Below are positions 47,206-58,319 of a DNA stretch of 64,000 nt, one piece after another (position 1 is the stretch's first letter; every line of letters begins with the position of its first letter). Source of the DNA: Parietaria judaica (taxonomy: Eukaryota > Streptophyta > Magnoliopsida > Rosales > Urticaceae); assembly GCA_954871525.1 (NCBI GenBank), contig OX940860.1, positions 53,370,724-53,434,723 on the forward strand, in the 5' to 3' direction. The notes under the pieces were generated by a model. The model did not search any database. It was not told where the DNA came from and saw only the letters and a list, made by a program, of their open reading frames with translations. Made by a program: the position numbers and the translations under genes.

Positions 47206-47686
47206 TATATTATTAATATAGATCCATTAATTATTAATTAATTATTAATAATATATTAATAATTAAATCCAAATAATTAAATTATATTAATAATTCCTGA
47301 TCTCAATATCACACATTGAAATGTCATGGTGCCACACCATCATTTAAATTCGTGACATGTGATTTAATTTCATAGTTTATCGAACCGAGCACAAACTTAG
47401 AAAATCCATAAATCACAAACCGTAAGTCGAAATGACTTGGTTCAAAAAGCAAAGTTTCTTAGAATTTAATTTCCAACAACTTGGTGCTGATATAAAATCT
47501 AAATTCTAACTTTCTTTTATTAGTTAATTTCGTGCACCAAGATATGGTACTTTTGCCACGCTGACGATAAAACTATCTAACGTCTGCCACAGACCTTTCA
47601 GTTTTATAAGTCTAGCCAAATGATTAAACATTATACAGAATGTATTTTAATCACGTACGTATCATCCGTTACGGAGCTATCCTCGT
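45985..47686 (-). mobile_element. Truncated copia LTR remnant
   Basis: It matches the nested copia LTR from about 37985 (GGCAGGGCT.CGCCGGTGC, CTTCCGGGATATTCTCCTGG) to about 39410 (ATCATCCGTTACGGAGCTAT). It lacks both the first ~285 bp and the far end. It stops at 47686, where gypsy integrase sequence begins without any LTR end, so a deletion joined the two. Confidence 0.8.
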
Positions 47687-48371
47687 TTGGAAGAACGTGA
47701 TCACTCGCTTCGGATTGCCTAGAGAAATAATCGCCGATAATGGATCCCAAATCATCTCAAAGAGGTTCGGAGAATTTTGCAGGCGATGGAGGATAAGGCT
47801 CAATACATCAACACCACGGTATCCCCAAGGCAACGGGAATGCCGAGGCGGTCAACCGAACCATCGTCGACAACATCAAGAGGAGGCTCGACGATAAGAAA
47901 GGGTTGTGGGCGGACGAGCTGCCGGGAGTGCTATGGGCTTATCGGACAACCCCTCACTCCGCGACCGGCGAAACCCCCTTCGCCTTAGCCTTCGGACTGG
48001 AAGATGTGATCCCGGCGGAAGTTGACATCCCGAGTCTTCGTCGAACTCTAGCCCCCAGCAGCGAAGAAGACAACGAACATAATCTCCTTCATCAGCTCGA
48101 CCACATCGACGAAAGACGCGAGCAAGGGAGCATGCACATCGCCAACTACCAGAAAGTGCGCTCGAGGAGATTCAGAGTCGTGGAAATGGTCCTCCGACGA
48201 GTTTTTCAGAACACCGCCGAGGTGAATGCTGGAAAGCTAGGGCAGACTTGGGAGGGTCCTTACATAGTCACCGGCATCGTCAAGCCGGGAGTCTATGAGC
48301 TCAAGAATATTGAGGGCGCAAAAGTAATACGGAGTTGGAACGTGAAGCACTTAAAGAAGTTCTACCAGTAG
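47687..48371 (+). pseudogene. gypsy integrase C-terminal half (plus-oriented element E)
   Basis: The frame starts abruptly at VWKNVITRFG and runs to the natural end of pol (HLKKFYQ). It holds the second D and the E of the integrase core (IIADNGSQI, PQGNGNAEAVNRTI), LWAYRTTPHSATGETPF and the GPY/F module (WEGPYIVTGIVKPGVYEL). The HHCC finger, the first catalytic D and everything upstream are gone, replaced by copia LTR DNA. The frame is otherwise open, with no internal stop. The 3' LTR family matches element A, so this may be the same lineage. Confidence 0.85.
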
Positions 48372-48655
48372 CCTCGCAGATTGTTTTCCTGTTTTCTTTC
48401 CTTTCATACTTATATTTTTTCTGTTGGAACATATGCCTCCCAAAACAAAAGCCCACTCTTCAAGCCCACGCAAAATCTTGGCCCAGATAGCAAACTAGTA
48501 TCCAAACAACACCAAACAGCAGCACGACATGTAGTTCGACTCAGAAACGACAAACATAAAGAGCTTCACTTTATTGATTAGGGTTTCGGCACGAGTTTCT
48601 TTGGAATCACACACACTCTCTATCTCCCTTTTCGAATCGATCTCTTAGGACCTCC

Positions 48656-49125
48656 CAGGCGATGCAGACTCCGCCGACTGCTGATGACGCTACGGTGGCT
48701 CACCGGACCCGCGTCGGAGCAAGTCAAGCTTTGTTGTGGGAAAGCGTCTCTAAGAGAGAGCGACTGATGAAGGAAGCTGCTGATCGAACGACTCCGAGAA
48801 ATGAGATGGAGAGGCGGAAGGTGGAGATTGCTCTCGCCGAGTACCGAGCTTCCGTGGCTTCTTAAACCCCTCAGGCCACTCCCGAAACCCAGGCGATGCA
48901 GACCCCGCCGATTGTCGATGACGCTCCGGTGGCTCACCGGACCCGCGCCAGAACCAATCTAGCCCAGCTGTGGAAGAGCGCCTCTAAGAGAGAGCGACTG
49001 ATGAAGGAAGCTGCTGATCGAACGACTCCAAGGAATGAGATGGAGAGGTGGAAGATGGAGATTGCTCTCGCCGAGTACCGAGCTTCCATGGCCTCTTCGG
49101 CCCCTCCGGCTTCTCTCGAAGCCCA
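48656..49125 (+). repeat. Duplicated 234-bp (78-codon) module
   Basis: Two tandem units start CAGGCGATGCAGAC at 48656 and 48890. Each encodes, in the same frame, MQTPP..DDA.VAHRTR, then SKRERLMKEAADRTTPRNEM and EIALAEYRAS. A TAA ends unit 1. Conservation between units is strongest in the Lys/Glu/Arg-rich helix. No family recognised. It lies between pol and 3' LTR on the pol strand. Confidence 0.55.
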
Positions 49126-49375
49126 GGATCGGGATTGAACCACGAATCAATCCTCTGCTGACTCGGGAAGTCAACGGGATGCTCAGCGGTCGACGTTCTG
49201 AATTTTTCCTTTCGCTATTTGGGGAAGTCCCGACCTTTCTTGTTTAGGGCTATTTTTGCATGGCCTCGACCCTTATTTAAATTGATTTGGAGTTTCTGTT
49301 TTTCATAACCATTTTCTTTTGTCTCAGACTCAAAAGGAAGGAATAAGTAATATATATATATAAATATATATGAAT

Positions 49376-49640
49376 AAGGGCGAGAGTGCCTAAGAGAAAC
49401 TGCTCGGTGAGAGTGTCGAGCAGGAAGAAAAAGAAAATATACGGCTAGGGCGCCGAGCAAGCCCGAACCGGCGAGAGTGCCGAGAAAATTAGTAGAAATA
49501 TATTTACGGATAGGGCGCCGAGCAAGACCAAACCGGCGAGAGTGCCGAGAAAACTAAGAAGTAATATATATATATTAATAAGGGCGAGAGAGCCGAGCAG
49601 GAAGAAAAGAAAAGTATACGGCTAGAGTGCTCGGAGCGAG
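49376..49640 (+). repeat. GGCGAGAGTGCCGAG repeats before the 3' LTR of element E
   Basis: Same motif family as 1-375 (CGGCTAGGGCGCCGAGCAAG, GGCGAGAGTGCCGAG) in units of about 60-100 bp. No antisense coiled-coil ORF follows here, unlike element A. Confidence 0.8.
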
Positions 49641-49746
49641 CCCGTCGTCGCAAGGAGCTTGTAGCCGACTGAAAGAAGTTCATCGCTGTACTCGTTTTTA
49701 TTTTATTTTACCAAAGTGTATACACTTGATAAAATGGGGGACTAAC

Positions 49747-50666
49747 TGTTAATGTCGGATATGGTCAAATCCATCCTCAACACAACTCGTGTCGTTTTGT
49801 CCCATAAACGACGTAAGAGGAGGACGAGGAGGTTCGTTGACCGATGGTCAACAAAGGAACATCCTCGAGGAGTTTTCACCCGCGACGAAGTCTGACTAGG
49901 GCAAAGACGAACCGCGACGAAGTATGCTATCACCCACTCGACGAGGAGCATCAGCGACGAGGCTTGCAGAGCTGAATGACCACTGACGAGATGTGCATTT
50001 AATGATGCCCACCTACCCACTCGACGAGGAGCATCAGCGATGAGGCTTGCATAGCCGAATGACCACTGATGAGATGTGCATTTAATGATGCCCACCTACC
50101 CACTCGACGAGGAGCATCAGCGACGAGGCTTGCAGAGCCGAATGATCACTGACGAGATGTGCATTTAATGATGTCCACCTACCCACTCGACGAGGAGCAC
50201 CAGCGACGAGGCTTGCAGAGCCGAATGACCACTGACGAGATGTGCATTTAATGATGCCCACCTACCCACTCTCGCCAACTACTCTAGAATGACGTAAGGC
50301 ATGGGTAAACCACGCCTTCCTCGGGTGACTCCCAAGGAGACTGGTGATGGGAGGTGGCAAAAGGCGGGAAAAGTGGGAAAGGCAAATGTAAATTCTATAA
50401 AAGGCAAGTTAAGCCTCATTTGTAAAGGTCGGGCAAAAAAGGGGAGAAACCAGAGAGAAAAGAGAGAAAGTCCTGGAAGAGAAAGGCTTAAGAAAGAGAG
50501 AAAGTCCTTGTACTCGATCCTTCGATTGTCCAGCTATTCAATGGAAGAAAACCGAGCTCTTGTCGGAAATATAATAAATCAAAGATATTCACTGATCATT
50601 GTTGTTAACTTGTTCTTTGTGATTATTTTTGTGACTGGAAAAGGGTGGTGAAAATCGCCCTCTACA
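49747..50666 (+). repeat. 3' LTR of element E
   Basis: It starts TGTTAATGTCGG after GGGGGACTAAC and ends CCTCTACA; 920 bp. It carries four ~85-bp units (CCCACTCGACGAGGAGCA...GCATTTAATGATG) at 49930-50275 and TATAAAA at 50396-50402. It is homologous to 5389-6136, which has two units. Confidence 0.85.
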
Positions 50667-51492
50667 CCGATGGTCAACAAAGGAACATCCTCGAGGAGTT
50701 TTCACCCGCGACGAAGTCTGACTAGGGCAAAGACGAACCGCGACGAAGTATGCTATCACCCACTCGACGAGGAGCATCAGCGACGAGGCTTGCAGAGCTG
50801 AATGACCACTGACGAGATGTGCATTTAATGATGCCCACCTACCCACTCGACGAGGAGCATCAGCGATGAGGCTTGCATAGCCGAATGACCACTGATGAGA
50901 TGTGCATTTAATGATGCCCACCTACCCACTCGACGAGGAGCATCAGCGACGAGGCTTGCAGAGCCGAATGATCACTGACGAGATGTGCATTTAATGATGT
51001 CCACCTACCCACTCGACGAGGAGCACCAGCGACGAGGCTTGCAGAGCCGAATGACCACTGACGAGATGTGTATTTAATGATGCCCACCTACCCACTCTGG
51101 CCAACTGCTCTAGAATGACGTAAGGCATGGGTAAACCACGCCTTCCTCGGGTGACTCCCAAGGAGACTGGTGATGGGAGGTGGCAAAAGGCGGGAAAAGT
51201 GGGAAAGGCAAATGTAAATTCTATAAAAGGCAAGTTAAGCCTCATTTGTAAAGGTCGGGCAAAAAAGGGGAGAAACCAGAGAGAAAATAGAGAAAGTCCT
51301 GGAAGAGAAAGGGTTAAGAAAGAGAGAAAGTCTTTGTACTCGATCCTTCGATTGTCCAGCTATTCAACGGAAGAAAACCGAGCTCTTGTCGGAAATATAA
51401 TAAATCAAAGATATTCACTGATCATTGTTGTTAACTTGTTCTTTGTGATTATTTTTGTGACTGGAAAAGGGTGGTGAAAATCGCCCTCTACA
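50667..51492 (+). repeat. Tandem second copy of the last 826 bp of the LTR
   Basis: 50667-51492 repeats 49841-50666 at exactly the same length (826 bp), including the four 85-bp units, TATA box and LTR end. By eye I see around eight substitutions. The first 94 bp of the LTR are not in the second copy. Confidence 0.9.
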
Positions 51493-53699
51493 TTACATAC
51501 TGCCTTTATTTTGAGTTATTATTGTACTTTCGTTTCTTTTCTCTAGCTGTATTCACAATATCAACAAAATATCAGAGATGAAGTAATCAACAACGGGTTA
51601 AGATAAACCTCTCTAAAAATTCTCATGTGATGTCTAAACACACACACAAACATATATGACGAGAGATTATGTTTCATACGGCACAACATTACAAAATCAA
51701 ATCATGCTTCAACAAAGTTGGCGACTATTGATGTGAGAAATAAATTCATACAATAAATACACGAAGGGAAATTTGAGATTACCCTTTAATCGGAATTCAT
51801 CGATACGGTCGATACAAAGTCATTCTCTGACAGGAGGGTTCAATCAAACGTCCAGTTCAAAGCAAGTCTCCACGCATCTTTTCAAGAAGATGATTCCATA
51901 GTTAGCCAGATAGCACGATCTATTAAATCGAGGGACTACCAAAAGTGGAAGATTTGCCTATAAGTAGAAGCTCCAACGGAGAAGAAGATATACACAATTT
52001 TCATTGTTCAACTAAGAGATTACATATTATCATTGCTTTGAGTGATCATTGTATTCATTTATGTCCTCTGATTTTATTAACTATATCAATAAAAGATCAG
52101 AGAAGAGTTGGTCACCTACTACTTTAAGACGAACATCTATAAAGTTCTCGTGTAAAGTTTATATGCATATACATATTAGTGGACTAACGTCTACAGCCAT
52201 GTGAAGCTTTAATTACTTTTGTACTAATGAATTCACATAAAATTTTATTACTTTTGTAGACATTTTTTAAATAAACTATTTCTTTAAACTAGTTTTCGCG
52301 GTGAAGTCCGCAGCTGTTGGTCGGGCGAGTTCACTAAAGACGGAAAAAGCGATGTTGGAGAAGGTCGGAGACTGCCCGATCGTCTTTCAATGATTCGAAT
52401 CCGACATCACGAAGAAAAAGGGCGGGAGAATCTTTTTTCTTAAAGTATCAATATTTATAGGGCAATCAATTACGAAAGCTCTTCAACTTATCATTTTGTC
52501 TTTATTTAGCCTCGTACTTTGTAAAATGACCACATAACACCCCTAACTTTGTAATCCGTTAGTTTTTTACGGAAGATTTTTTTTTTTTTATGTCAATAAA
52601 ATACCTAGAGCCAAATAAAGAATTAAATACAATATACCAATTTTACCACCAAAATAGAACATATTGTGAAATACGTGAAATTTCAAACAATTTTAAGAAT
52701 AATTAATCAACCGTTTCTTTTGTTAAGTTGGAGCTCAGCGACATAAGAGGGGAATTTGGTAACACCATAGATTTAAGGAGTGTGCTTTGACACTTCTTCA
52801 TAGCACTCATTTTATATCACTTAAAACTTACTCTTTACTCCTTACGTCTGATGTGGGACTTTTGGCTCTTACCAATTTTTCACTTCACCACTTTTCTCTC
52901 TCTATGCTTCCCTGTACTGTTGGTGGACGAAAGTCTACAACCTAATGAAGCCTTTACTTACTTTTGTTGATAACGAGTTCACATAAATTTTATTTACTTT
53001 TATAAAAAAAAAAAATTAATCTTTAAGAAGTTGTGTAAAAAAAAAATGAAATAATATAATATAAATATAAATTACACTTTTATAATATATTTATATTCTT
53101 ATCACAACTTTTTTTCTTTAAATATGCCTTCCTGACCTATTGAAAAATATTGGACCTTTGTCGGGTCAGCATTGACTTTAAAGCTTAGATTGGGGAGCTT
53201 GACGTGCACTCTCATCTGGGCAGTCTAAAAACTATAAAATATGATTAATCCTTCCTTGCTATACTTGCAAAAATAGTTAAAAATAAATAAAAGTAAAAAA
53301 TTACTTAAGTAAAGACAAGATCAGATCACCAAAACCAATAAATTAGGCAGATTTAAATCATTCACATGAGTTTGACCGTTCACCATTTAATGTATGCAAG
53401 CAGTTGTTTGAGTTTCAGCTCGAGATCTACCCTTCAAGCATTTATTTATTTATTGAATCAATAAATAAGGCAAAAATAATTACACCAAAAAATGTATGTG
53501 TCGGTGTATCGTTATGTACAGCAAAATGTAGCATAAGAACCATGCACGTGTCTTCATTTTAAGGTATTTTTAATACCTTATAAGTGCAAATGATTATGGT
53601 GAATACTAGTTTGAGAAAGTTTTTGACACAAAAAAGAAATTTAAAATGATTCAATAGTAACTCGTTATGCACTTATGCTAATCGAGTCATTTTGATGGC
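51493..53699. other. Gene-poor AT-rich stretch with worn repeats
   Basis: 51540-51640 and 52040-52160 share an AACTATATCAA.AAA.ATCAGAGA and TTCTC(G/A)TGT pattern like copia LTR ends. 52180-52262 and 52921-53003 are ~83-bp diverged direct repeats (GTCTACA.CC.TGAAGC, ACTTTTGT, GAGTTCACATAAA). No supported ORF. Confidence 0.5.
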
Positions 53700-53707
53700 A
53701 TTATACT

Positions 53708-54499
53708 TAGGGGTGAAAGCAGACCGGGTACCCGTTTTTCTTTTTTTTGCCAGACCCGGTACCCGGATCCGGAATCCGGATTTCTTAATATTGAAAACTG
53801 GATCCGGATATTTTATTAAAAAAATCCTGAAATCCGGATCCGGGTTAAAAACCGGTTTTTGTATTGAAAAACCGGTTTTTAAAGCCGGATCCAAATTTCA
53901 TGCAATTTCAATTTTAAAATAAAATTTTGCGTAATAACCCGGATTTGAACTTGAAGTTATATTAAAAAAAAAATTGAAATAATTATAATCAAAGTTCATA
54001 TATCATAACATATCTTAAACATCCACATTGCTACATATTAATAAACCTAATATCATCCAGTTTTCTAAACATAGTTAATCATCTTGCTATACATCCGGAT
54101 TGCTACACATAGCACAAAAAAAATAATCCGGATTGCTACGGATTGCTATACATAGCACAAAAACATTTAACAACGTCATTTTGGGCTAAATAAAACAACA
54201 TTAGTTTGTACTAAAACATGACTAATCCACTTAGAGAAATAATGAGGTACTTTTTGGGTAAAAAAATTCTAAATATTTATATATATATTTAATAAGCAGG
54301 TTTTAGTAATCTACTATTCGGGTTCCGGGGTTTCTATTCTCAAAATTCGGGACCCGGATCCGGTTTAATCCGGATGCGGTTGTTTTAATAAATTGGTTCC
54401 GGTTTTACCCGGATTAATGCGGTTTCGATTTTTTTAAAATGCGGTTACGGTCCGCATGCGGTTTAAAACCCGTATTTCCAGGTTTTATTTACACCCTTA
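53708..54499. mobile_element. hAT-like non-autonomous element (792 bp)
   Basis: Ends TAGGGGTGAAAGC... and ...TTTACACCCTTA are inverted. The flanks ATTATACT (53700-53707) and ATTATATT (54500-54507) match at 7 of 8 bases, the duplication length expected for hAT transposons. The interior is rich in CCGGATCCGG / AACCGG motifs and has no transposase. Confidence 0.7.
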
Positions 54500-54507
54500 A
54501 TTATATT

Positions 54508-55980
54508 TGACTAGCAATGAATTTATGGATCAACGGTTTAAAATTCGGCTAAAACTGAAAGAACCATATAGTTACTGACAGTATTTAAATTCTCTCAAAC
54601 TCAATTTATAGGTATATCACGAGCACAGAGGGTATATTAATAGAGTTTCCGTAAGATTTTGAAAAATCACAAATAATGAGAAAAATCATAAATAATGAGT
54701 ATACTGCAAAACTAATATGTAAATCGTAAATTTGTTTTTAAAATTAATCATATATAAAATTTTAAAAAATTAAGTGGACAACACATTGATAAATATACAA
54801 AATATGGGTTGTGATATAGTGATCATTTTACAAAATGAGTGACTAATGAAGACAAAATTAAAAATTAAGAAGTATCTTGGACAATTTTTCTTAAAAATAA
54901 GATAATATTTTATCTTTTTAGCATGTTCTGTTATTTCTTGTGTTGGCTATTTTGGTGACTACAACTATATTTATATCAACAGCTACAACCATAACTACAG
55001 CTACATCATGCAAATCGTATCTGTCTATTGCGATTTTCACGGAAAGTTTATATATTTTTCTTCAACAGATTTGAGCAATTTTCATGGGCAATATTCCCTG
55101 TGGATTGATTCAATCAATTAGTGATTTATTCACAAGATTGATTATTTAGTTTTATATTTAAAAAAAAAATTCAAATTTTGAGACTTAGTTGCTATTTTGA
55201 AGGGAGACGGAATCTACAAATCTGACCTATTAAATACCTATCAAAAACTACTTAATTCTCTGGTTAGTCAACCCTAAATTAAAAGAAAATACAAAGAGAG
55301 TAAAAAATGGTTGTTTTTTGTAAACAACCAAAAATCAAGCTTGCGGTTTTTACGTTATCCAGAAGACCAAGTTTGTTGTTCTTCAATAAAATTTGAGGGG
55401 CGTTACAAAAAAGCATGCACATATCAATTTTAAAGTCAGCAGGCTTGAACAATTTGGTTTGGTAAATTAATATTTTGGTATAGGATTGTTGTGTACACCC
55501 CTAAGTCTAGGATTGAATATAATAACCGAAACCGGTTTTTAAAACACCCAAATCGAACTGCATCCGAATAAAAGATAAACTCGTATTCGGATTCAAAATC
55601 GGATTCCGATTTCGATTACCCGCGTTCGGATTAAATCCAAGTGCGGGTTCCGAGCTTTGGTTTTGGAAAATTGGGCACCCAAAAACTGTTTTGAAACCCG
55701 AGTTTTAAGAGTAAAATAGTTATTATTAAATTTATATTTTAGCGTTTCCTTTCTACATAGTAAAATAGTTCTGTAATATTTAAATGTAGACGTTCAAATT
55801 ATACCAAACCGGATCAGATAGATAACCGGGTAAAATCTGAATCCCGTAAAAAAAATCCACAACAGTTTTGAAATCCAAATTCGACTAATAAAACCGGAGT
55901 TTGAAAAGATCTTGCAAAACTTAGGTTTCAGTTTTAGGTTTGGGATATTACGAAAATCCGAGTATCCGGACCGTTTTATC
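54508..55980. other. AT-rich intergenic DNA with a worn hAT-like copy
   Basis: 55490-55975 has ACACCCCTAAGTCTAGG at its left and AACCGG/CCGGTTTT-type interior like the neighbours at 53708 and 55981, but no matching right end or duplication. 54508-55490 shows nothing I can support. Confidence 0.45.
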
Positions 55981-56584
55981 TAGGCCTGTAAATAAAACAT
56001 GCAAATGCGGGTTTTTAACCGAAACCGAACCGATTCCGGTTAAAAAAAAAAACCAAAACAAAATTAATACCGGGTTAAACCGAAACCGAATTTTGAAAAA
56101 CCCGTAACCGAATTAAACCGGTTCCGAGTTTCGGGTTTTGAGTTATAAAACCCTAAACCCGGTTAGTAGGTTACTAAAACCCGGATTTTTTATATAAATA
56201 TTTAATTTATTTTTATAATGTTTATAAACTTGTTTTTGTTAAGTATTATATTTATAAACTAACATTAATACTTACTCAATATTCACTCAAAAACGACATC
56301 TATGTTTACAAAGTTTGAATTGATGTATTTAAGATTAGGTAATATTATGTATTGATGGCTTTATAATTATTTTTACTTCAAATAAAAAAAACAGTGGGTT
56401 AAAATCGGGTTCGAGTTTAAAATCCGGGTTTTCAAATAAAAACCGGGTAATTACCCGAACCCGGATTCTCGAGTTTTGTCTTTATAAAACCGGGTTCGGG
56501 TTTGAAAAGTCAAAACCCAAAAATCCGGGTTCGGGTTTTGGGTAATGAAAAAAAACCTGGTTTTTTTACCAGGTTTCAGCCCTT
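55981..56584. mobile_element. hAT-like non-autonomous element (604 bp)
   Basis: Ends TAGGCCTGTAAAT... and ...TTTCAGCCCTT are imperfectly inverted. The flanks GTTTTATC (55973-55980) and GTTTTACC (56585-56592) match at 7 of 8. The interior contains AACCGAAACCG and CCGGGTT motifs shared with 53708-54499. Confidence 0.65.
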
Positions 56585-56609
56585 GTTTTACCCCTACCCC
56601 CCCTAAACC

Positions 56610-57062
56610 AAGGTTCGACTTTTCCATGATTATCTTCGATTATCCGTTTTGCCGGTAGTTATCGGCAAGACGGCCATGCCAGTACTTTTCCATGATTTTT
56701 GCCGAAAATCGGCAAATATCTTGAAAAATAACAAAAATATGGTACTTTTTAAGAAATTTTGCACTTTTCGATGATTTTATTCGAGTATTTACATATGTGA
56801 GAGTGAGACTATAGTTTATTTACCTATGTTTGAGTATGAAATGATTTTTATTTTTGGCATTTTTAATGTTTTATCAACATTATAAACTTAGTAAATATAT
56901 TCTTAAAAATATTTTAGTGATTTTTCATCGATAATCCTCGATAAGTGTCGATAATCCGTCGATAATCATCGAAAATTATCGGTAATCGGTAAGCTACAGT
57001 ATTATTAGTTTTCCGTCGATAATCCGGTAAGTTATCGATTAATCCGTCGATAACGACAAACA
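56610..57062. repeat. CGATAATC-motif repeat region
   Basis: Dense direct and inverted copies of TCGATAAT, ATCGGCAA and CCGGTAGTTATCGG. The same motifs occur at 12960-13105, so this is a dispersed repeat, perhaps a foldback element. Ends were not resolved. 57063-58090 is intergenic with a (GA)n run at 57352-57376. Confidence 0.55.
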
Positions 57063-58093
57063 ATTTATTGGCAAGTCTCAGTAAGTTGAACATTGCCCTA
57101 AACTACCTACAATAGTTCAATATTTCGCTCGTAGAGTTAAATAGGGTCAGACTCGATTAAAAATAAGAGCCATGGCATCAACTAGCAATGAGTTTCTTCA
57201 AAATCATTAATGCAAAATATTATTATAAATTACAAAAAGAGATTTTGTTTTCTTTCTAGCTCGGATCTTATATTTCTTGATATTAGTTTAATCCTCATCG
57301 ATATCAACGATATATATATATATGTATGCAAATCATCACCGACCATTTAATACGAGAGAGAGAGAGAGAGAGAGACGAGGAGAGGCGAGAACGTGTAAAA
57401 GTTCATAGGGAAGTGGGACCCACAAAAAGTATTGGTCAGCCAACAGACATAAAGCATTGTGATCTATCAATGATTAAACGACGACGTACTTGTTCCCACC
57501 AAACCTCCAACGTGTCCTTATATTACTAGAGAGACTATAATCGCAATAATAAATCTAGCAGTTATCCCCCCTGCACTTTGTAAACAGCTGCAGTTTACTC
57601 CATAATTTATTTTTTGTTATCAGAAATGGCCTTCATATTTTTTTGTTTAATTAAACAACACTTTCGCTTAACCTTATAAACGACAGTCAATATTAAAGCA
57701 ACAATGCATGAAATGTTTGAGGATACTCTTGCAAATTTTATTATTTTTCTTCAAAAAAAATTATGTAACTTTCTTCCTAATAGCTATTAGTAGCTAGAAT
57801 AATCTATAAAATTTAATATAATATCATAACCTAATATACTGAACCAGCTAATAATTGGTTAATAAAAATATATTTGATCTACAACTTAACACTTCACCAA
57901 ATACTAAAATTAAGGGAATAAACTTCACCAAAATTGAGAGTCTGAGGGCATCAATCTCAATTACTCTAAAAATACAGTCCAATATATGCATATATATATA
58001 TTATATTTTTAAAAGAAAAAGAAAAATGAATATTCGTAGAGAAATAGAAAAACTAACCTCCTTCGGCGACACAGAACATGGCCGAAGAGACGA

Positions 58094-58096
<3 letters not shown>

Positions 58097-58136
<40 letters not shown>

Positions 58137-58152
58137 CATATCTAAAACCCTA
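58097..58152 (+). promoter_or_regulatory. CT-rich leader and telo-box of the GAUT gene
   Basis: A (CT)n run of about 36 bp, then AAAACCCTAG at 58144-58153, the telo-box type motif common near plant transcription starts. It lies about 170 bp upstream of the GAUT ATG. Confidence 0.5.
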
Positions 58153-58319
58153 GCTTTCTCTCTCTCCGTCCTCCATTGTTGTCCTTTCGTTTGCTTCTTT
58201 CTACCTGAAGCATCGAATTCGCGGTGACCTGAGAGTCTCTGAGATGCGTTTCTCGAGAACGGCGTGGAAGCTTCGACCGACTGCGATTGTCGTCCACGCT
58301 TGATATCGGAATTCCATTG

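Noticed and set aside
48620..49174. Minus-strand ORFs opposite the 78-codon module
   Set aside because: They mirror the duplicated plus-strand units. The plus frame keeps start codons in the same place in both units and is the better candidate.
57326..57529. Small ORF with RERERERDEERRERVK
   Set aside because: It is a (GA)n microsatellite translated, with no other protein-like feature.
58287..58319. Upstream start for GAUT at TTG 58287
   Set aside because: It is not an ATG. The ATG at 58320 gives the N-terminus MKQFRRCQRILIL expected for the group.
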